A DNA stretch of 15,415 bases from Bifidobacterium breve (GCA_945876305.1 CAMCOB010000022.1:1-15415); one strand, 5' to 3'; counted from the first letter of the stretch, positions 1 to 6,394 are shown. Made by a program: numbers and translations. Notes: generated from the letters alone by a model not told the origin.

Positions 1-365
1 AGCTCCTCGCCCGAGATGGGGGCACCGTCGAGGATGCCACCCTTCATGGACAGGCGATCGTCCGATGCCTTGGCGAACGTGTCGATTGCCTTTGCGACGG
101 CCGCGGCATCCCCATGTGCCCATACAAGCGCGGTCTGCCCCACGAGATACTCGAGGAGTGTCTCCGAGCCCGCTTCGGCACACGCGCGACGCGCGAGCGT
201 GTTCTTGACGACCTGGAACTGGCCATTCGCCTCGCGCAACGTCGCGCGCAGGTCGTCAACTTCACGGACGCTCAGGCCATGGAATCCCGTCGCAATGACG
301 GAGTCAGTTGCGTTGAGGCGCTCCGCGATATCCGCGATGGCCTCCGCCTTCTGTTCCCTGTTCAG
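1..365 (-). CDS. rplJ: Ribosomal protein L10 (uL10), 5' part; runs off the left edge
   Basis: L10 forms the base of the ribosomal stalk and anchors L7/L12 dimers that recruit translational GTPases. The visible 121 codons begin LNREQKAEAIADIAERLN and end ISGEE at the window edge. They include the L10-like stretch VVKNTLARRA and, near the break, KGGILDGAP, matching the N-terminal half of the family. The reading frame has no ATG, GTG or TTG between the upstream region and roughly codon 43. The only sensible start is CTG at 363-365, preceded by AGGAGG about 7 nt upstream, and it gives the expected MNREQKAE-like N-terminus. The gene follows rplA after a 181-nt structured leader, as in other bacteria where L10 controls its own translation. 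rplL would be expected beyond the edge but is not visible. The identity is firm; the CTG start is inferred. Confidence 0.93.
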   Translation of the reverse strand, partial: MNREQKAEAIADIAERLNATDSVIATGFHGLSVREVDDLRATLREANGQFQVVKNTLARRACAEAGSETLLEYLVGQTALVWAHGDAAAVAKAIDTFAKASDDRLSMKGGILDGAPISGEE

Positions 366-546
366 TTCCTCACCTCCTCGTCTCTCCGCCGTGCAAGGGC
401 GGGGCGTCGGGAGGCGACACGGGGCGATATGCCCCGGCTGCTCCGTTGCTCCGTCCTCACACGGGTCGGGGCTCATGCCCCTGATTTATGGCGACCGGTT
501 GGCCGCCCCCGTGATCTTCGGTCGGGTGCGTGTGGCGCGCGGCGGT
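366..546 (-). promoter_or_regulatory. Structured leader between rplA and rplJ (candidate L10 leader)
   Basis: This 181-nt stretch has no gene. Read on the minus strand it can form three compact hairpins. GGCGGCC/GGUCGCC at 507-490 has a 4-nt loop and pairs fully only on this strand because of a G-U pair. GGGGC/GCCCC at 481-468 has a 4-nt loop, and GGGGC/GCCCC at 435-421 has a 5-nt loop. The Shine-Dalgarno AGGAGG lies just before the CTG start. Autoregulation through an mRNA leader bound by L10-L12 is known for this locus in other bacteria. The match to that RNA family is inferred from position and structure only. Confidence 0.5.
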
Positions 547-1263
547 CTAGGCCGTGGCCTCCTGCAGCAGGTCCGACGTGATGGCCGGGTCGAGATCGAT
601 CCCGGGGCCCATCGTCTGGGCGATGCTGATGGACTTGATGTACTTGCCCTTGGTCGCCGCCGGCTTGGCGCGCAGGATCTCTTCGAGCACCACGGCGTAG
701 TTCTCGGTGAGCTGCTCCGGGGTAAAGGAGCGCTTGCCGATACCGAGGTGCACCGTTCCCGTACGGTCGGTGCGGTACTCGACCTTGCCGCCCTGAATCT
801 CGGCGACGGCCTTGGCCACGTCGAAGGTGACGGTGCCAGTCTTGGGGTTGGGCATCTTGCCCGAGGGGCCGAGCACGCGGCCGAGGCGGCCGACGGCCAC
901 CATCATGTCGGGCGTTGCGATCGCCACGTCGAAGTCGGTGAAGCCCTCTTCGATCTTCTTCACCAGGTCCTCGCCACCCACGAACTCGGCCCCGGCTTCT
1001 TCAGCCTCGCGGGCCTTGTCACCCTCGGCGAACACGGCGACGGTCATCTTGCGCCCGGTGCCGTGGGGAAGCGCGATCGTGCCGCGCAGCTGCTCATCGG
1101 CATGACGGACGTTAACGGCGAGGCGGAAGTGCGCCTCAACCGTGGTGTCGAAGCGGGCGACCTCCTGGCTGACCAGAAGGCGGAAGCCATCAAGCGGGGC
1201 GTAATTGCCGGCCGGGTCGATCTCGGCCTTGGCCGTGTCGTAGCGCTTACCGTGCTTGGCCAT
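547..1263 (-). CDS. rplA: Ribosomal protein L1 (uL1)
   Basis: L1 forms the mobile stalk at the ribosomal E site, helps release deacylated tRNA, and in many bacteria represses its own operon by binding the mRNA. The 238-aa product has the usual length (about 230). The family signature GRLGRVLGPSGKMPNPKTGT lies at residues 125-144. The N-terminus MAKHGKRYDTAK and the C-terminal segment KGKYIKSISIAQTMGPGI are typical. It starts at ATG, 4 nt after the rplK stop, so the two are translationally linked. A GGAGGG run upstream overlaps the end of rplK. Nothing unusual is seen. Confidence 0.97.
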   Translation of the reverse strand: MAKHGKRYDTAKAEIDPAGNYAPLDGFRLLVSQEVARFDTTVEAHFRLAVNVRHADEQLRGTIALPHGTGRKMTVAVFAEGDKAREAEEAGAEFVGGEDLVKKIEEGFTDFDVAIATPDMMVAVGRLGRVLGPSGKMPNPKTGTVTFDVAKAVAEIQGGKVEYRTDRTGTVHLGIGKRSFTPEQLTENYAVVLEEILRAKPAATKGKYIKSISIAQTMGPGIDLDPAITSDLLQEATA

Positions 1264-1267
1264 GTCT

Positions 1268-1693
1268 CTAGCCCTCCACCGTGACGCCCATGGATCGCGC
1301 GGTACCGGCGATCATGGTGATGGCTGCGTCGATGTCATTTGCGTTCAGGTCCTGCATCTTGGTCTCGGCGATCTGCTGCAGCTGCGCGCGAGTGATGGAG
1401 GCGACCTTGTCGCGGTGCGGCTCGGCCGAGCCCTTCTGCAACTTGATCGCGTCCTTGATCAGCACGGACGCCGGGGGCGTCTTCGTGATGAACGAGAAGG
1501 AGCGGTCCTCGTAGACGGAGATCTCAACGGGCGTGATGACGCCGCCGAGGTTCTGGGTCTGGGCGTTGAACGCCTTGCAGAACTCCATGATGTTGATGCT
1601 GGCACCACCCAACGCGGGGCCAACCGGCGGTGCCGGCGAGGCGCCCCCTGCGGGGATGTGGAGCTTGATGATCTGCAGGACCTTCTGCGCCAT
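1268..1693 (-). CDS. rplK: Ribosomal protein L11 (uL11)
   Basis: L11 binds the GTPase-associated centre of 23S rRNA and is needed for stringent-response signalling through RelA. The 141-aa product is exactly the usual length. The proline-rich linker PAGGASPAPPVGPALGG is at residues 15-30, followed by the conserved INIMEFCKAFN. The C-terminal rRNA-binding half includes SITRAQLQQIAETKMQDLNA. The ATG is preceded by GGAAGG at a somewhat long spacing of about 10 nt. A good -10 hexamer lies upstream, so rplK-rplA may be transcribed independently of nusG, as in E. coli. Confidence 0.98.
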   Translation of the reverse strand: MAQKVLQIIKLHIPAGGASPAPPVGPALGGASINIMEFCKAFNAQTQNLGGVITPVEISVYEDRSFSFITKTPPASVLIKDAIKLQKGSAEPHRDKVASITRAQLQQIAETKMQDLNANDIDAAITMIAGTARSMGVTVEG

Positions 1694-1716
1694 TGGGGCG
1701 TGACCTTCCGTCTCGG

Positions 1717-1743
1717 GGCCGTCTCAGGCGGCCCGGGATCATA
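1717..1743 (-). promoter_or_regulatory. Candidate promoter of rplK-rplA and leader hairpin
   Basis: On the minus strand TATGAT (1743-1738) is close to the -10 consensus; the -35 region is poor (CTGGTC at a 17-nt spacing). Initiation about 7 nt downstream would leave a leader of roughly 35-40 nt. Just at the expected transcript start is GGGCCG/CGGCCC (1734-1729 with 1721-1716), which can form a 6-bp hairpin. It lies in the 103-nt gap between nusG and rplK, where a promoter is known in several bacteria. Confidence 0.5.
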
Positions 1744-1796
1744 CATTGATGCGGCAGAATGACCAGCGGGAGCGAAAATGCCCGCCGATACCGCGC

Positions 1797-2339
1797 TTAC
1801 GTGAGCTTCTTCACCTGATCGAATGACAGTTCGGCAGGCGTCTCGCGGCCGAAGATCGACACGAGCACCTTGACCCTGCCCGACTCGGAGTTGATCTCGG
1901 CGATTTCACCGGTGAAGTCCGACAGCGGGCCGGAGATGACCTTGATGCTCTCGCCCACCGTGAACTCGGCACGCACCTTCACGCGCGTCTCGGTGGCGGT
2001 GTGCAGCAGGCGGTCCACCTCTCCGGGCGTCAGCGGCGGCGGGCGGTGGTCGTCGTTCTTGGTGGCGCCCACGAAGCCCGTGACTCCCGGGGTGTTCTTC
2101 ACGAGCGACCAGGCGTCGTCGTCGCCCATGTCCATGTTCACCAGAACGTACCCGGGGAGCGTACGACGCTCGGTCTGGATCTTCTGGCCGTCCTTATTGG
2201 TCTCGACCACCTGCTCCGTCGGGATGATGATGCGGCGAATTGAACTCTGGCGCCCCATCGTGACGATGCGGCGTTCGATGTTGGCCTGGACCTTCTTCTC
2301 GTGGCCCGAATACGTGTTGATGACATACCAGCGCAGCAA
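1797..2339 (-). CDS. nusG: Transcription termination/antitermination factor NusG
   Basis: NusG binds RNA polymerase through its N-terminal domain. Its KOW domain couples polymerase to Rho or to ribosomal protein S10. The 180-aa product has the usual length. The NGN domain starts with LRWYVINTYSGHEKKV, continues through IPTEQVVE and LPGYVLVNMDM (residues 61-71), and ends near residue 115. A KOW domain follows at 126-160 (FTVGESIKVISGPLSDFTG). The frame has no ATG: the start is TTG at 2337-2339, with AGGAG 5 nt upstream that overlaps the secE stop codon. It lies 8 nt downstream of secE and is probably in the rpmG-secE transcript. Confidence 0.97.
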   Translation of the reverse strand: MLRWYVINTYSGHEKKVQANIERRIVTMGRQSSIRRIIIPTEQVVETNKDGQKIQTERRTLPGYVLVNMDMGDDDAWSLVKNTPGVTGFVGATKNDDHRPPPLTPGEVDRLLHTATETRVKVRAEFTVGESIKVISGPLSDFTGEIAEINSESGRVKVLVSIFGRETPAELSFDQVKKLT

Positions 2340-2347
2340 TGAATCTC

Positions 2348-2704
2348 CTAGAAGATGGCGTCGATGAGCGCGCTCATCAGTGTGTCGATGACGCCGAGGT
2401 AAATCGCGACGACGGCGACGAAGATGATGACGACGGCCGTGGCTTGGAACAACTGTGCCCGGTTCGGCCAGGTCACCTTTTTCAGTTCGATGATGACTTC
2501 GCCGAGGAAGCGTCGGCTACGCCCCTCCTGCACAGACTTCGTCACCGATCCGGGCTTGTCGGTCTTTGGCTGGCGGCGGGGGCGTTTTTGGGCCTTCCGA
2601 TCGCCGTCGGACTTCTTGGGCTTTTTCGCAGGGACGGGCGGCTCAGCGCCACCCGGGCCGGGCTCGCCGGAGTCCTGCCCCTTTGAGGGTCGGATACGTG
2701 CCAT
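2348..2704 (-). CDS. secE: Preprotein translocase subunit SecE
   Basis: SecE is the small essential clamp subunit of the SecYEG protein-export channel. The 118-aa product ends in the single-helix SecE module. The conserved amphipathic segment FLGEVIIELKKVTWPNR is at residues 66-82, and a hydrophobic helix runs from about 87 to 107 (ATAVVIIFVAVVAIYLGVI). About 60 residues precede it, rich in Lys, Arg, Pro and Gly and probably disordered. This is longer than in minimal single-helix SecE (about 60-65 aa), though N-terminal extensions are common in actinobacteria. Position between tRNA-Trp and nusG is classic. No strong Shine-Dalgarno is seen before the ATG. Confidence 0.95.
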   Translation of the reverse strand: MARIRPSKGQDSGEPGPGGAEPPVPAKKPKKSDGDRKAQKRPRRQPKTDKPGSVTKSVQEGRSRRFLGEVIIELKKVTWPNRAQLFQATAVVIIFVAVVAIYLGVIDTLMSALIDAIF

Positions 2705-2741
2705 CTGTTCGGCGTCTACTCGTTCGTCGCGGTCCGGTGGA

Positions 2742-2814
2742 CAGGGCCGGAGGGACTTGAACCCCCAACCCCCGGTTTTGGAGACCGGTGCTCTACCAAT
2801 TGAGCTACGACCCT
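2742..2814 (-). tRNA. trnW: tRNA-Trp (anticodon CCA)
   Basis: All arms of a 73-nt cloverleaf can be read on the minus strand. The acceptor stem is AGGGTCG/CGGCCCT with one G-U pair, and the D arm is GCTC/GAGC. The anticodon stem is CCGGT/ACCGG with loop CTCCAAA, so the anticodon is CCA. The T arm is GGGGG/CCCTC with loop TTCAAGT. The discriminator base is G, as expected for tRNA-Trp. The 3' CCA is not encoded. It lies between rpmG and secE, its usual place in many bacteria, and is probably processed from their shared transcript. Confidence 0.97.
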
Positions 2815-2848
2815 CTGTCCCGTATGCCGGTTGCCCGGCGGGAAATGC

Positions 2849-3013
2849 TTACCGCGTCTCTCGGTGCTCCGTGTGTCGGCCACACCAGCGGCAGTACTTC
2901 GACAGGGACACGCGGTCGGGCGTGTTGCGCCTGCTCTTATTCGACTGGTAGTTGCGCCTCTTGCAGTCCTGGCACGCCAGGGTCACGGCGATGCGCTGGC
3001 CGGTCTTACCCAC
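2849..3013 (-). CDS. rpmG: Ribosomal protein L33 (bL33)
   Basis: L33 is a small protein of the large ribosomal subunit near the E site. The 54-aa product is the usual length. It has two CxxC pairs (CQDC and CRWC), so it is the zinc-binding C+ form. The middle stretch RRNYQSNKSRRNTPDR is typical of L33. A GTG start at 3011-3013 is chosen because GGAGG lies 7 nt upstream and because this yields the standard MGKTGQRI-like N-terminus. An open frame continues upstream but has no family similarity. It is the first gene of the rpmG-trnW-secE-nusG cluster. Confidence 0.96.
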   Translation of the reverse strand: MGKTGQRIAVTLACQDCKRRNYQSNKSRRNTPDRVSLSKYCRWCGRHTEHRETR

Positions 3014-3044
3014 AGTAAAGCCTCCGATTGCTTGCGGGGGCGGG

Positions 3045-3053
3045 AAGGTACCA
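3045..3053 (-). promoter_or_regulatory. Candidate extended -10 promoter of rpmG-trnW-secE-nusG
   Basis: The minus strand reads TGG TACCTT, an extended -10 element, followed by CCCGC. It lies about 30 nt upstream of the rpmG GTG and leaves room for the visible GGAGG. No good -35 is seen. The 14-nt string TGGTACCTTCCCGC recurs upstream of the methylmalonyl-CoA mutase gene. Confidence 0.5.
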
Positions 3054-3094
3054 CAGCGCCGGGCCGGGGTTCTGCGGACATGCCCGAGGCCCGG

Positions 3095-3106
3095 TAGCCT
3101 CGCACT
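3095..3106 (+). promoter_or_regulatory. Leaderless-type -10 of the acyl-CoA ligase gene
   Basis: TAGCCT (3095-3100) is followed by 6 nt and then the ATG. There is no Shine-Dalgarno, so the mRNA probably begins at the start codon. The promoter is divergent from that of rpmG, about 45 bp away. Confidence 0.55.
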
Positions 3107-4738
3107 ATGACGACTGAGTGGAGTGACTGGTACGCCAAGGAGGATCCGACCGGGTGGGTGCTCCCCCGCATCCTCCGTGATCGGGCCCAGACACACCCCG
3201 ACCGGCCGTACATACGGTTTGGTGATGGCGACTGGGTGACCTATGGCGAGATCGACCTTCGGGCCAACCGCATCGCCAATGCACTCATCGCGCGTGGGCT
3301 GCAGAAGGGCCAGTGCGTGAGCACCCTCATGCCCAACTCGGTTGATCAGGTGGCGCTGTGGTTCGGCATCCTGCGCGCCGGGGGCGTGCAGTCGCCCATC
3401 AACCTGGCCTACCGCGGCGACTTCCTCTCATGGGTGATCAACCTGCCGGAGTCCAGGTTTCTGGTGATCAGCGACGACCTGCTGGACCGCCTGGACAAGG
3501 TGGCCGATGAACTGCCCCTGCTGGAGCACGTGTTCCTGTGGTCGTCCGACGCACCGAATGGTCCCAACCCGAAGGTGAACTTCGAACCCTTCGCGGTGCT
3601 GGATGACGCACCGGATACCGACCCAGGTGTGGAGGTGACCTGGGTGGACGACGCGCGGGTGATGTTCACGTCGGGCACCACCGGACGTAGCAAGGGCGTG
3701 ATCAAGCAGCACGCGTCCGACTACTTCTCGGGCCGCACCTACAACGAGGTGTGCGGCGTCACCGAGGACGACGTCTTCTACACCTGCCTGCCGCTCTTCC
3801 ACAGCAACGCCCAGATGCTCAGCTGCTACCCGGCCATGATCGCCGGCGCGCGCATTCAGATATCGACCCGGTACTCGTCAACCAACTTCTGGCGCGAGGT
3901 CACCGAGTGCGGCGCGACCATCCTCAACACGGTGAGCGCCATGAACTACTTCCTCTGGAATACCCCGCCGGGCGAGTACGACCGTGCGCACAAGGTGACG
4001 CGCATCATGGCCATGCCGGCGCCCAAGGACATCTACTACGAGTTCAAGGAGCGCTTTGGCATTCGCTGGCACGAGGGCTACGGCCTGACCGAGACCGGCA
4101 TGGTCACCTATGTGCCGCCCGGCATCGAGAAGCCGGGTTCGTGCGGCATGGCGAGCCCCGGGTTTGAGGTGAGCGTGGTGGAGCCGGGCACCGATCGGCC
4201 TGTGCCGAGCGGCACGTCGGGTGAGATCGTGGTGGACATGAAGTTGCCGAACATCGTGATGCGCGCCTACGCCGGCATGCCGGAGAAGACCGCCGAGGAC
4301 TTCAAGAACCTCAAGCTGCACACAGGCGATCTGGGGCAGATGGATGACGACGGCTACCTGTACTTCATGGACCGCGTGAAGGACTACATCAGGCGCCGCG
4401 GCGAGAACGTCTCGTCGATGGAGGTCGAGCTCATCGTGGCGAGCCACCCCGGCGTGCTCGAGGCCGCAGCCGTTGGCGTGGCAGCCGACGAGGGTGCGAG
4501 CTCGGAGCAGGAGATCCTCATCTGCGTCGTGCCGCGCGAGAACCCGCTCGACCCGCATGAGCTGCTCACCTACTGCGTCGACAAGATGCCGTACTTCGCC
4601 GTGCCCCGGTACGTGAGGTTTATGGAGCATCTGCCGAAAACCCCCACCGAGCGCGTGCGCAAGGTGGAGCTTCGGGACATGGGCCTCGGAGACGATGTGT
4701 ACGACCGTGCCGTGAGCGGCCCCGAGGTCAAGGCCTGA
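3107..4738 (+). CDS. Acyl-CoA ligase, class I adenylate-forming (CaiC/long-chain FACS type)
   Basis: Enzymes of this family activate a carboxylic acid with ATP to an acyl-adenylate and transfer it to CoA. The 543-aa product has the expected motifs: the phosphate-binding loop FTSGTTGRSKGV (187-198), YGLTET (325-330), HTGDLG (405-410), and the hinge DRVKDYIRRRGENVSS (422-437). The overall pattern most resembles carnitine/crotonobetaine-CoA ligase-like proteins, but the substrate cannot be read from sequence. In the C-terminal A10 motif the usual PKTxxGK is PKTPTERVRK (510-519). Arg516 thus stands where the catalytic lysine is expected; Arg518 and Lys519 follow. ATG is chosen because of the leaderless -10 immediately upstream and the typical N-terminal length. 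The stop overlaps the next start (TGATG), so the two genes are translationally coupled. Confidence 0.9.
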   Translation: MTTEWSDWYAKEDPTGWVLPRILRDRAQTHPDRPYIRFGDGDWVTYGEIDLRANRIANALIARGLQKGQCVSTLMPNSVDQVALWFGILRAGGVQSPINLAYRGDFLSWVINLPESRFLVISDDLLDRLDKVADELPLLEHVFLWSSDAPNGPNPKVNFEPFAVLDDAPDTDPGVEVTWVDDARVMFTSGTTGRSKGVIKQHASDYFSGRTYNEVCGVTEDDVFYTCLPLFHSNAQMLSCYPAMIAGARIQISTRYSSTNFWREVTECGATILNTVSAMNYFLWNTPPGEYDRAHKVTRIMAMPAPKDIYYEFKERFGIRWHEGYGLTETGMVTYVPPGIEKPGSCGMASPGFEVSVVEPGTDRPVPSGTSGEIVVDMKLPNIVMRAYAGMPEKTAEDFKNLKLHTGDLGQMDDDGYLYFMDRVKDYIRRRGENVSSMEVELIVASHPGVLEAAAVGVAADEGASSEQEILICVVPRENPLDPHELLTYCVDKMPYFAVPRYVRFMEHLPKTPTERVRKVELRDMGLGDDVYDRAVSGPEVKA

Positions 4739-4983
4739 TGGACGACGAGCTCGATCTGGGCGAGGCCGCCGCGTTCATTCTGGGTGCCCGGCCGGGGCTC
4801 GACGAGGACGACGTGTGGACCGTGCTCAAGGAGATCGGCGATCCGCCCGTGCGAAATGCCGACGGCATGGCGGTGGATCTCATCACGCGGCTGCACCCGG
4901 GGATCCGGGCCAAGGATGTGAAGGTGACGCTTGATGAATGGCGCGAGTACGCGCGCCTCGCCGTGGAGAGCGACTGGGAATAA
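4738..4983 (+). CDS. Small acidic protein of unknown function, coupled to the acyl-CoA ligase
   Basis: I do not recognise this 81-aa protein. It is acidic, starts MDDELDLGEAAAFILGARPG, and ends EWREYARLAVESDWE. It looks alpha-helical, with no cysteines, no signal peptide and no membrane segment. Its ATG shares one base with the ligase stop codon, which argues that it is translated and made together with the ligase. Codon use looks like its neighbours, with strong third-position GC. It may be an accessory or regulatory partner of the ligase, but that rests on context only. After its stop comes the gene-free repeat region. Confidence 0.7.
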   Translation: MDDELDLGEAAAFILGARPGLDEDDVWTVLKEIGDPPVRNADGMAVDLITRLHPGIRAKDVKVTLDEWREYARLAVESDWE

Positions 4984-5010
4984 GGGCGGGGACCCCTCGG
5001 CGTGGTCACC

Positions 5011-5125
5011 GGCCCAGTGGGTGATTGGTGGGCGGACCACTTGCGAAACGTGATCAGCACGTGCGGGGGCCGCACGTGCAGGATCCCCGGCTGCGACGGT
5101 CCGCCCACCAATCACCCGCTGGGCC
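5011..5125. repeat. 28-bp inverted repeat (long-stem cruciform/hairpin)
   Basis: The arms 5011-5038 and 5098-5125 are complementary over 28 bp with a single G-T mismatch, enclosing a 59-nt loop. The left arm contains GTGATTGGTGGGCGGACC and the right arm GGTCCGCCCACCAATCAC. The loop holds its own perfect 10-bp hairpin at 5057-5079. It lies between two convergent genes, so it may act as a bidirectional terminator or be a palindromic intergenic repeat. Confidence 0.85.
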
Positions 5126-5266
5126 TCCGGTCTTCTCTCCGCACCCCGCTCTCGGTGCATGGACCACTTGCGAAACCGGGTCAGCGGGTATGGGATCCCC
5201 GGCTGCGACGGTCCGCCCACTAATCACCCAGTGGGCATCCGCTCTTCTTCGCACTCCGTTATCGGC
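5034..5266. repeat. Degenerate tandem duplication, two copies
   Basis: Copy 1 starts at 5034 and copy 2 at 5161. Both begin GGACCACTTGCGAAAC (identical, 16 nt). Each then has a 44-nt block (5081-5124 and 5193-5236) differing at 3 positions and starting GGATCCCCGGCTGCGACGG. A looser pyrimidine-rich tail (TCTTCT..TCGCAC..CCG) follows each. Copy 1 has an insertion carrying the internal hairpin that copy 2 lacks. The end of copy 2 covers the stop codon of the J-domain gene. The 275-nt gap 4984-5258 contains no convincing gene. Confidence 0.8.
5057..5079. repeat. Perfect 10-bp hairpin inside the repeat cluster
   Basis: GCACGTGCGG (5057-5066) and CCGCACGTGC (5070-5079) are exact complements separated by GGG. 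There is no T run on either side, so it is not a classical intrinsic terminator. Confidence 0.8.
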
Positions 5267-6323
5267 GGGCTGGGGATGCCTTGCCGAGGAGGATGTCCTT
5301 TGCCGTGGTGAGGGCGACGGTCATGTCCTTTGCGCGCGCCTGCAGATCGGGGTGCAGGTCGGCCACGCGATCAGGGTGGCAGCGCACCACCTGCTGGCGG
5401 AAGGCGCGGTCAACCTCCTGCGGTGACGGGCGCGGGCCGAGGCCCAGGAGGTCGGCGGCCTCTGCCGGGCTGGTGGGTGCGGTGACCGAACTGCCCTGCT
5501 TCACGTCGATGAGCCCCTGCGCCAATTTGCGAAGGCGTGCCTTCTCGGCCTGCACGTCGCCCCACTCGTCGTCGAGCCGGGCCTGCTCGTGGGCCAGGTG
5601 GACGCGCTCCTCACGCACCTCCTCTGCCAATGAGGCGAGGCGGAGGTCACGACCGCCGACGTCTTCGCGCAGGGCCTCGAGCATTGCCTCGGGGTCAGCC
5701 GTCGCGGGCGCGTCGTCGGGCACTGTGCGCCCCTGCCCCGACTGCCCCTGACGCACGAGGGCGATGACCTCGTCCAGGCGGTGATGTGCGGAGTTCGCCA
5801 TCGACGGGCCGTCGGATGGCGCGAGACGCACCAACGCCAGCGACTCCCATGACGGATCGGCAAGAAAGGCGGCCGACGACCGGCCGGCGAGCATCACCCG
5901 GCGCTCGGGATCGGCGCGGTGACCGAGCAGTGCGAAATGGGCATCGGGGGCGCTGCTGCCGCGAAGCGCGGCGATCTCGTCGGCCAGGTCGTCGAGCCGG
6001 CGTGCAACCTCGCGACCGTCGGGGCCGTCGGCGCGCACGGCGCGCGCGGCGGCCAATGCAGAGTCCAGGCCCTCGGCGCCCTCGGTCTGGCCGACGGCGA
6101 GCACCGACCACCAGCGGGTCCACGGGTCGTCGTCGGATGCACCCGCCAGCACGCGACCGGCCTCAGCCGGAAAGTCGAGCGCGAGCATCGCGGCAGCGAG
6201 GTTCGGCCGCGCGGTGCGGTCGCCCATGGCCACCGCGATAGCGAGCAGGGCCACCTGTCGCCAGCGCGCGGCATCGCCGCGTTGCGGAGCGGGGCCCGCT
6301 GCTCGTGTGAAGGGGTCGGCCAC
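5259..6323 (-). CDS. J-domain protein with C-terminal J domain
   Basis: J domains stimulate the ATPase of Hsp70 (DnaK) through an HPD motif. The 354-aa product has its J domain at the C-terminus (about 285-349), with AADLLGLGPRPSPQEVDRAF and the HPD triad at 316-318. Before it lies a charged heptad-like stretch (about 214-273) likely to form a coiled coil. The N-terminal 200 residues are Ala-rich and helical, perhaps a repeat solenoid. It lacks the Gly/Phe region and zinc fingers of DnaJ, so it is not the housekeeping chaperone. GTG at 6321-6323 is chosen because TACCGT stands exactly 7 nt upstream; a GTG at 6332 would add three residues. A frame open to 6692 would overlap the antitoxin gene and is rejected. 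The client is unknown. Confidence 0.8.
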   Translation of the reverse strand: MADPFTRAAGPAPQRGDAARWRQVALLAIAVAMGDRTARPNLAAAMLALDFPAEAGRVLAGASDDDPWTRWWSVLAVGQTEGAEGLDSALAAARAVRADGPDGREVARRLDDLADEIAALRGSSAPDAHFALLGHRADPERRVMLAGRSSAAFLADPSWESLALVRLAPSDGPSMANSAHHRLDEVIALVRQGQSGQGRTVPDDAPATADPEAMLEALREDVGGRDLRLASLAEEVREERVHLAHEQARLDDEWGDVQAEKARLRKLAQGLIDVKQGSSVTAPTSPAEAADLLGLGPRPSPQEVDRAFRQQVVRCHPDRVADLHPDLQARAKDMTVALTTAKDILLGKASPARR

Positions 6324-6330
6324 GCCGGGC

Positions 6331-6336
6331 ACGGTA
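6331..6336 (-). promoter_or_regulatory. Leaderless-type -10 of the J-domain gene
   Basis: On the minus strand TACCGT is followed by 7 nt and then GTG (6323). No Shine-Dalgarno is present. The -35 region is weak. Confidence 0.45.
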
Positions 6337-6357
6337 GTGCAGCCCCGGCACGAGGTC

Positions 6358-6394
6358 GTCACCAGAGGTGGCAGATTTATGACCATATGGTGAC
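6358..6394. promoter_or_regulatory. Candidate autoregulatory operator of the toxin-antitoxin pair
   Basis: ACCATATGGT (6382-6391) is a perfect 10-bp palindrome just upstream of the antitoxin -10. A further inverted pair, GTCACCA (6358-6364) and TGGTGAC (6388-6394), overlaps it, so the same half-site appears more than once. Phd-family antitoxins usually repress their own operon by binding such palindromes. The function here is inferred. Confidence 0.55.

Noticed and set aside
16..1284. Long open frame (422 aa) on the plus strand
   Set aside because: It lies wholly opposite rplJ, rplA and their leader. Its translation is low in complexity and matches no family; it is a high-GC antisense shadow.
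1766..1785. GCGGG/CCCGC hairpin after nusG as an intrinsic terminator
   Set aside because: Short stem with a 10-nt loop and no T run; too weak to annotate.
3878..4630. 250-aa open frame on the minus strand
   Set aside because: Antisense to the acyl-CoA ligase, His-rich shadow composition.
5034..5236. Possible CRISPR array
   Set aside because: Only two degenerate copies, blocks too long and unequal, arms that form an inverted repeat, and no cas genes nearby.
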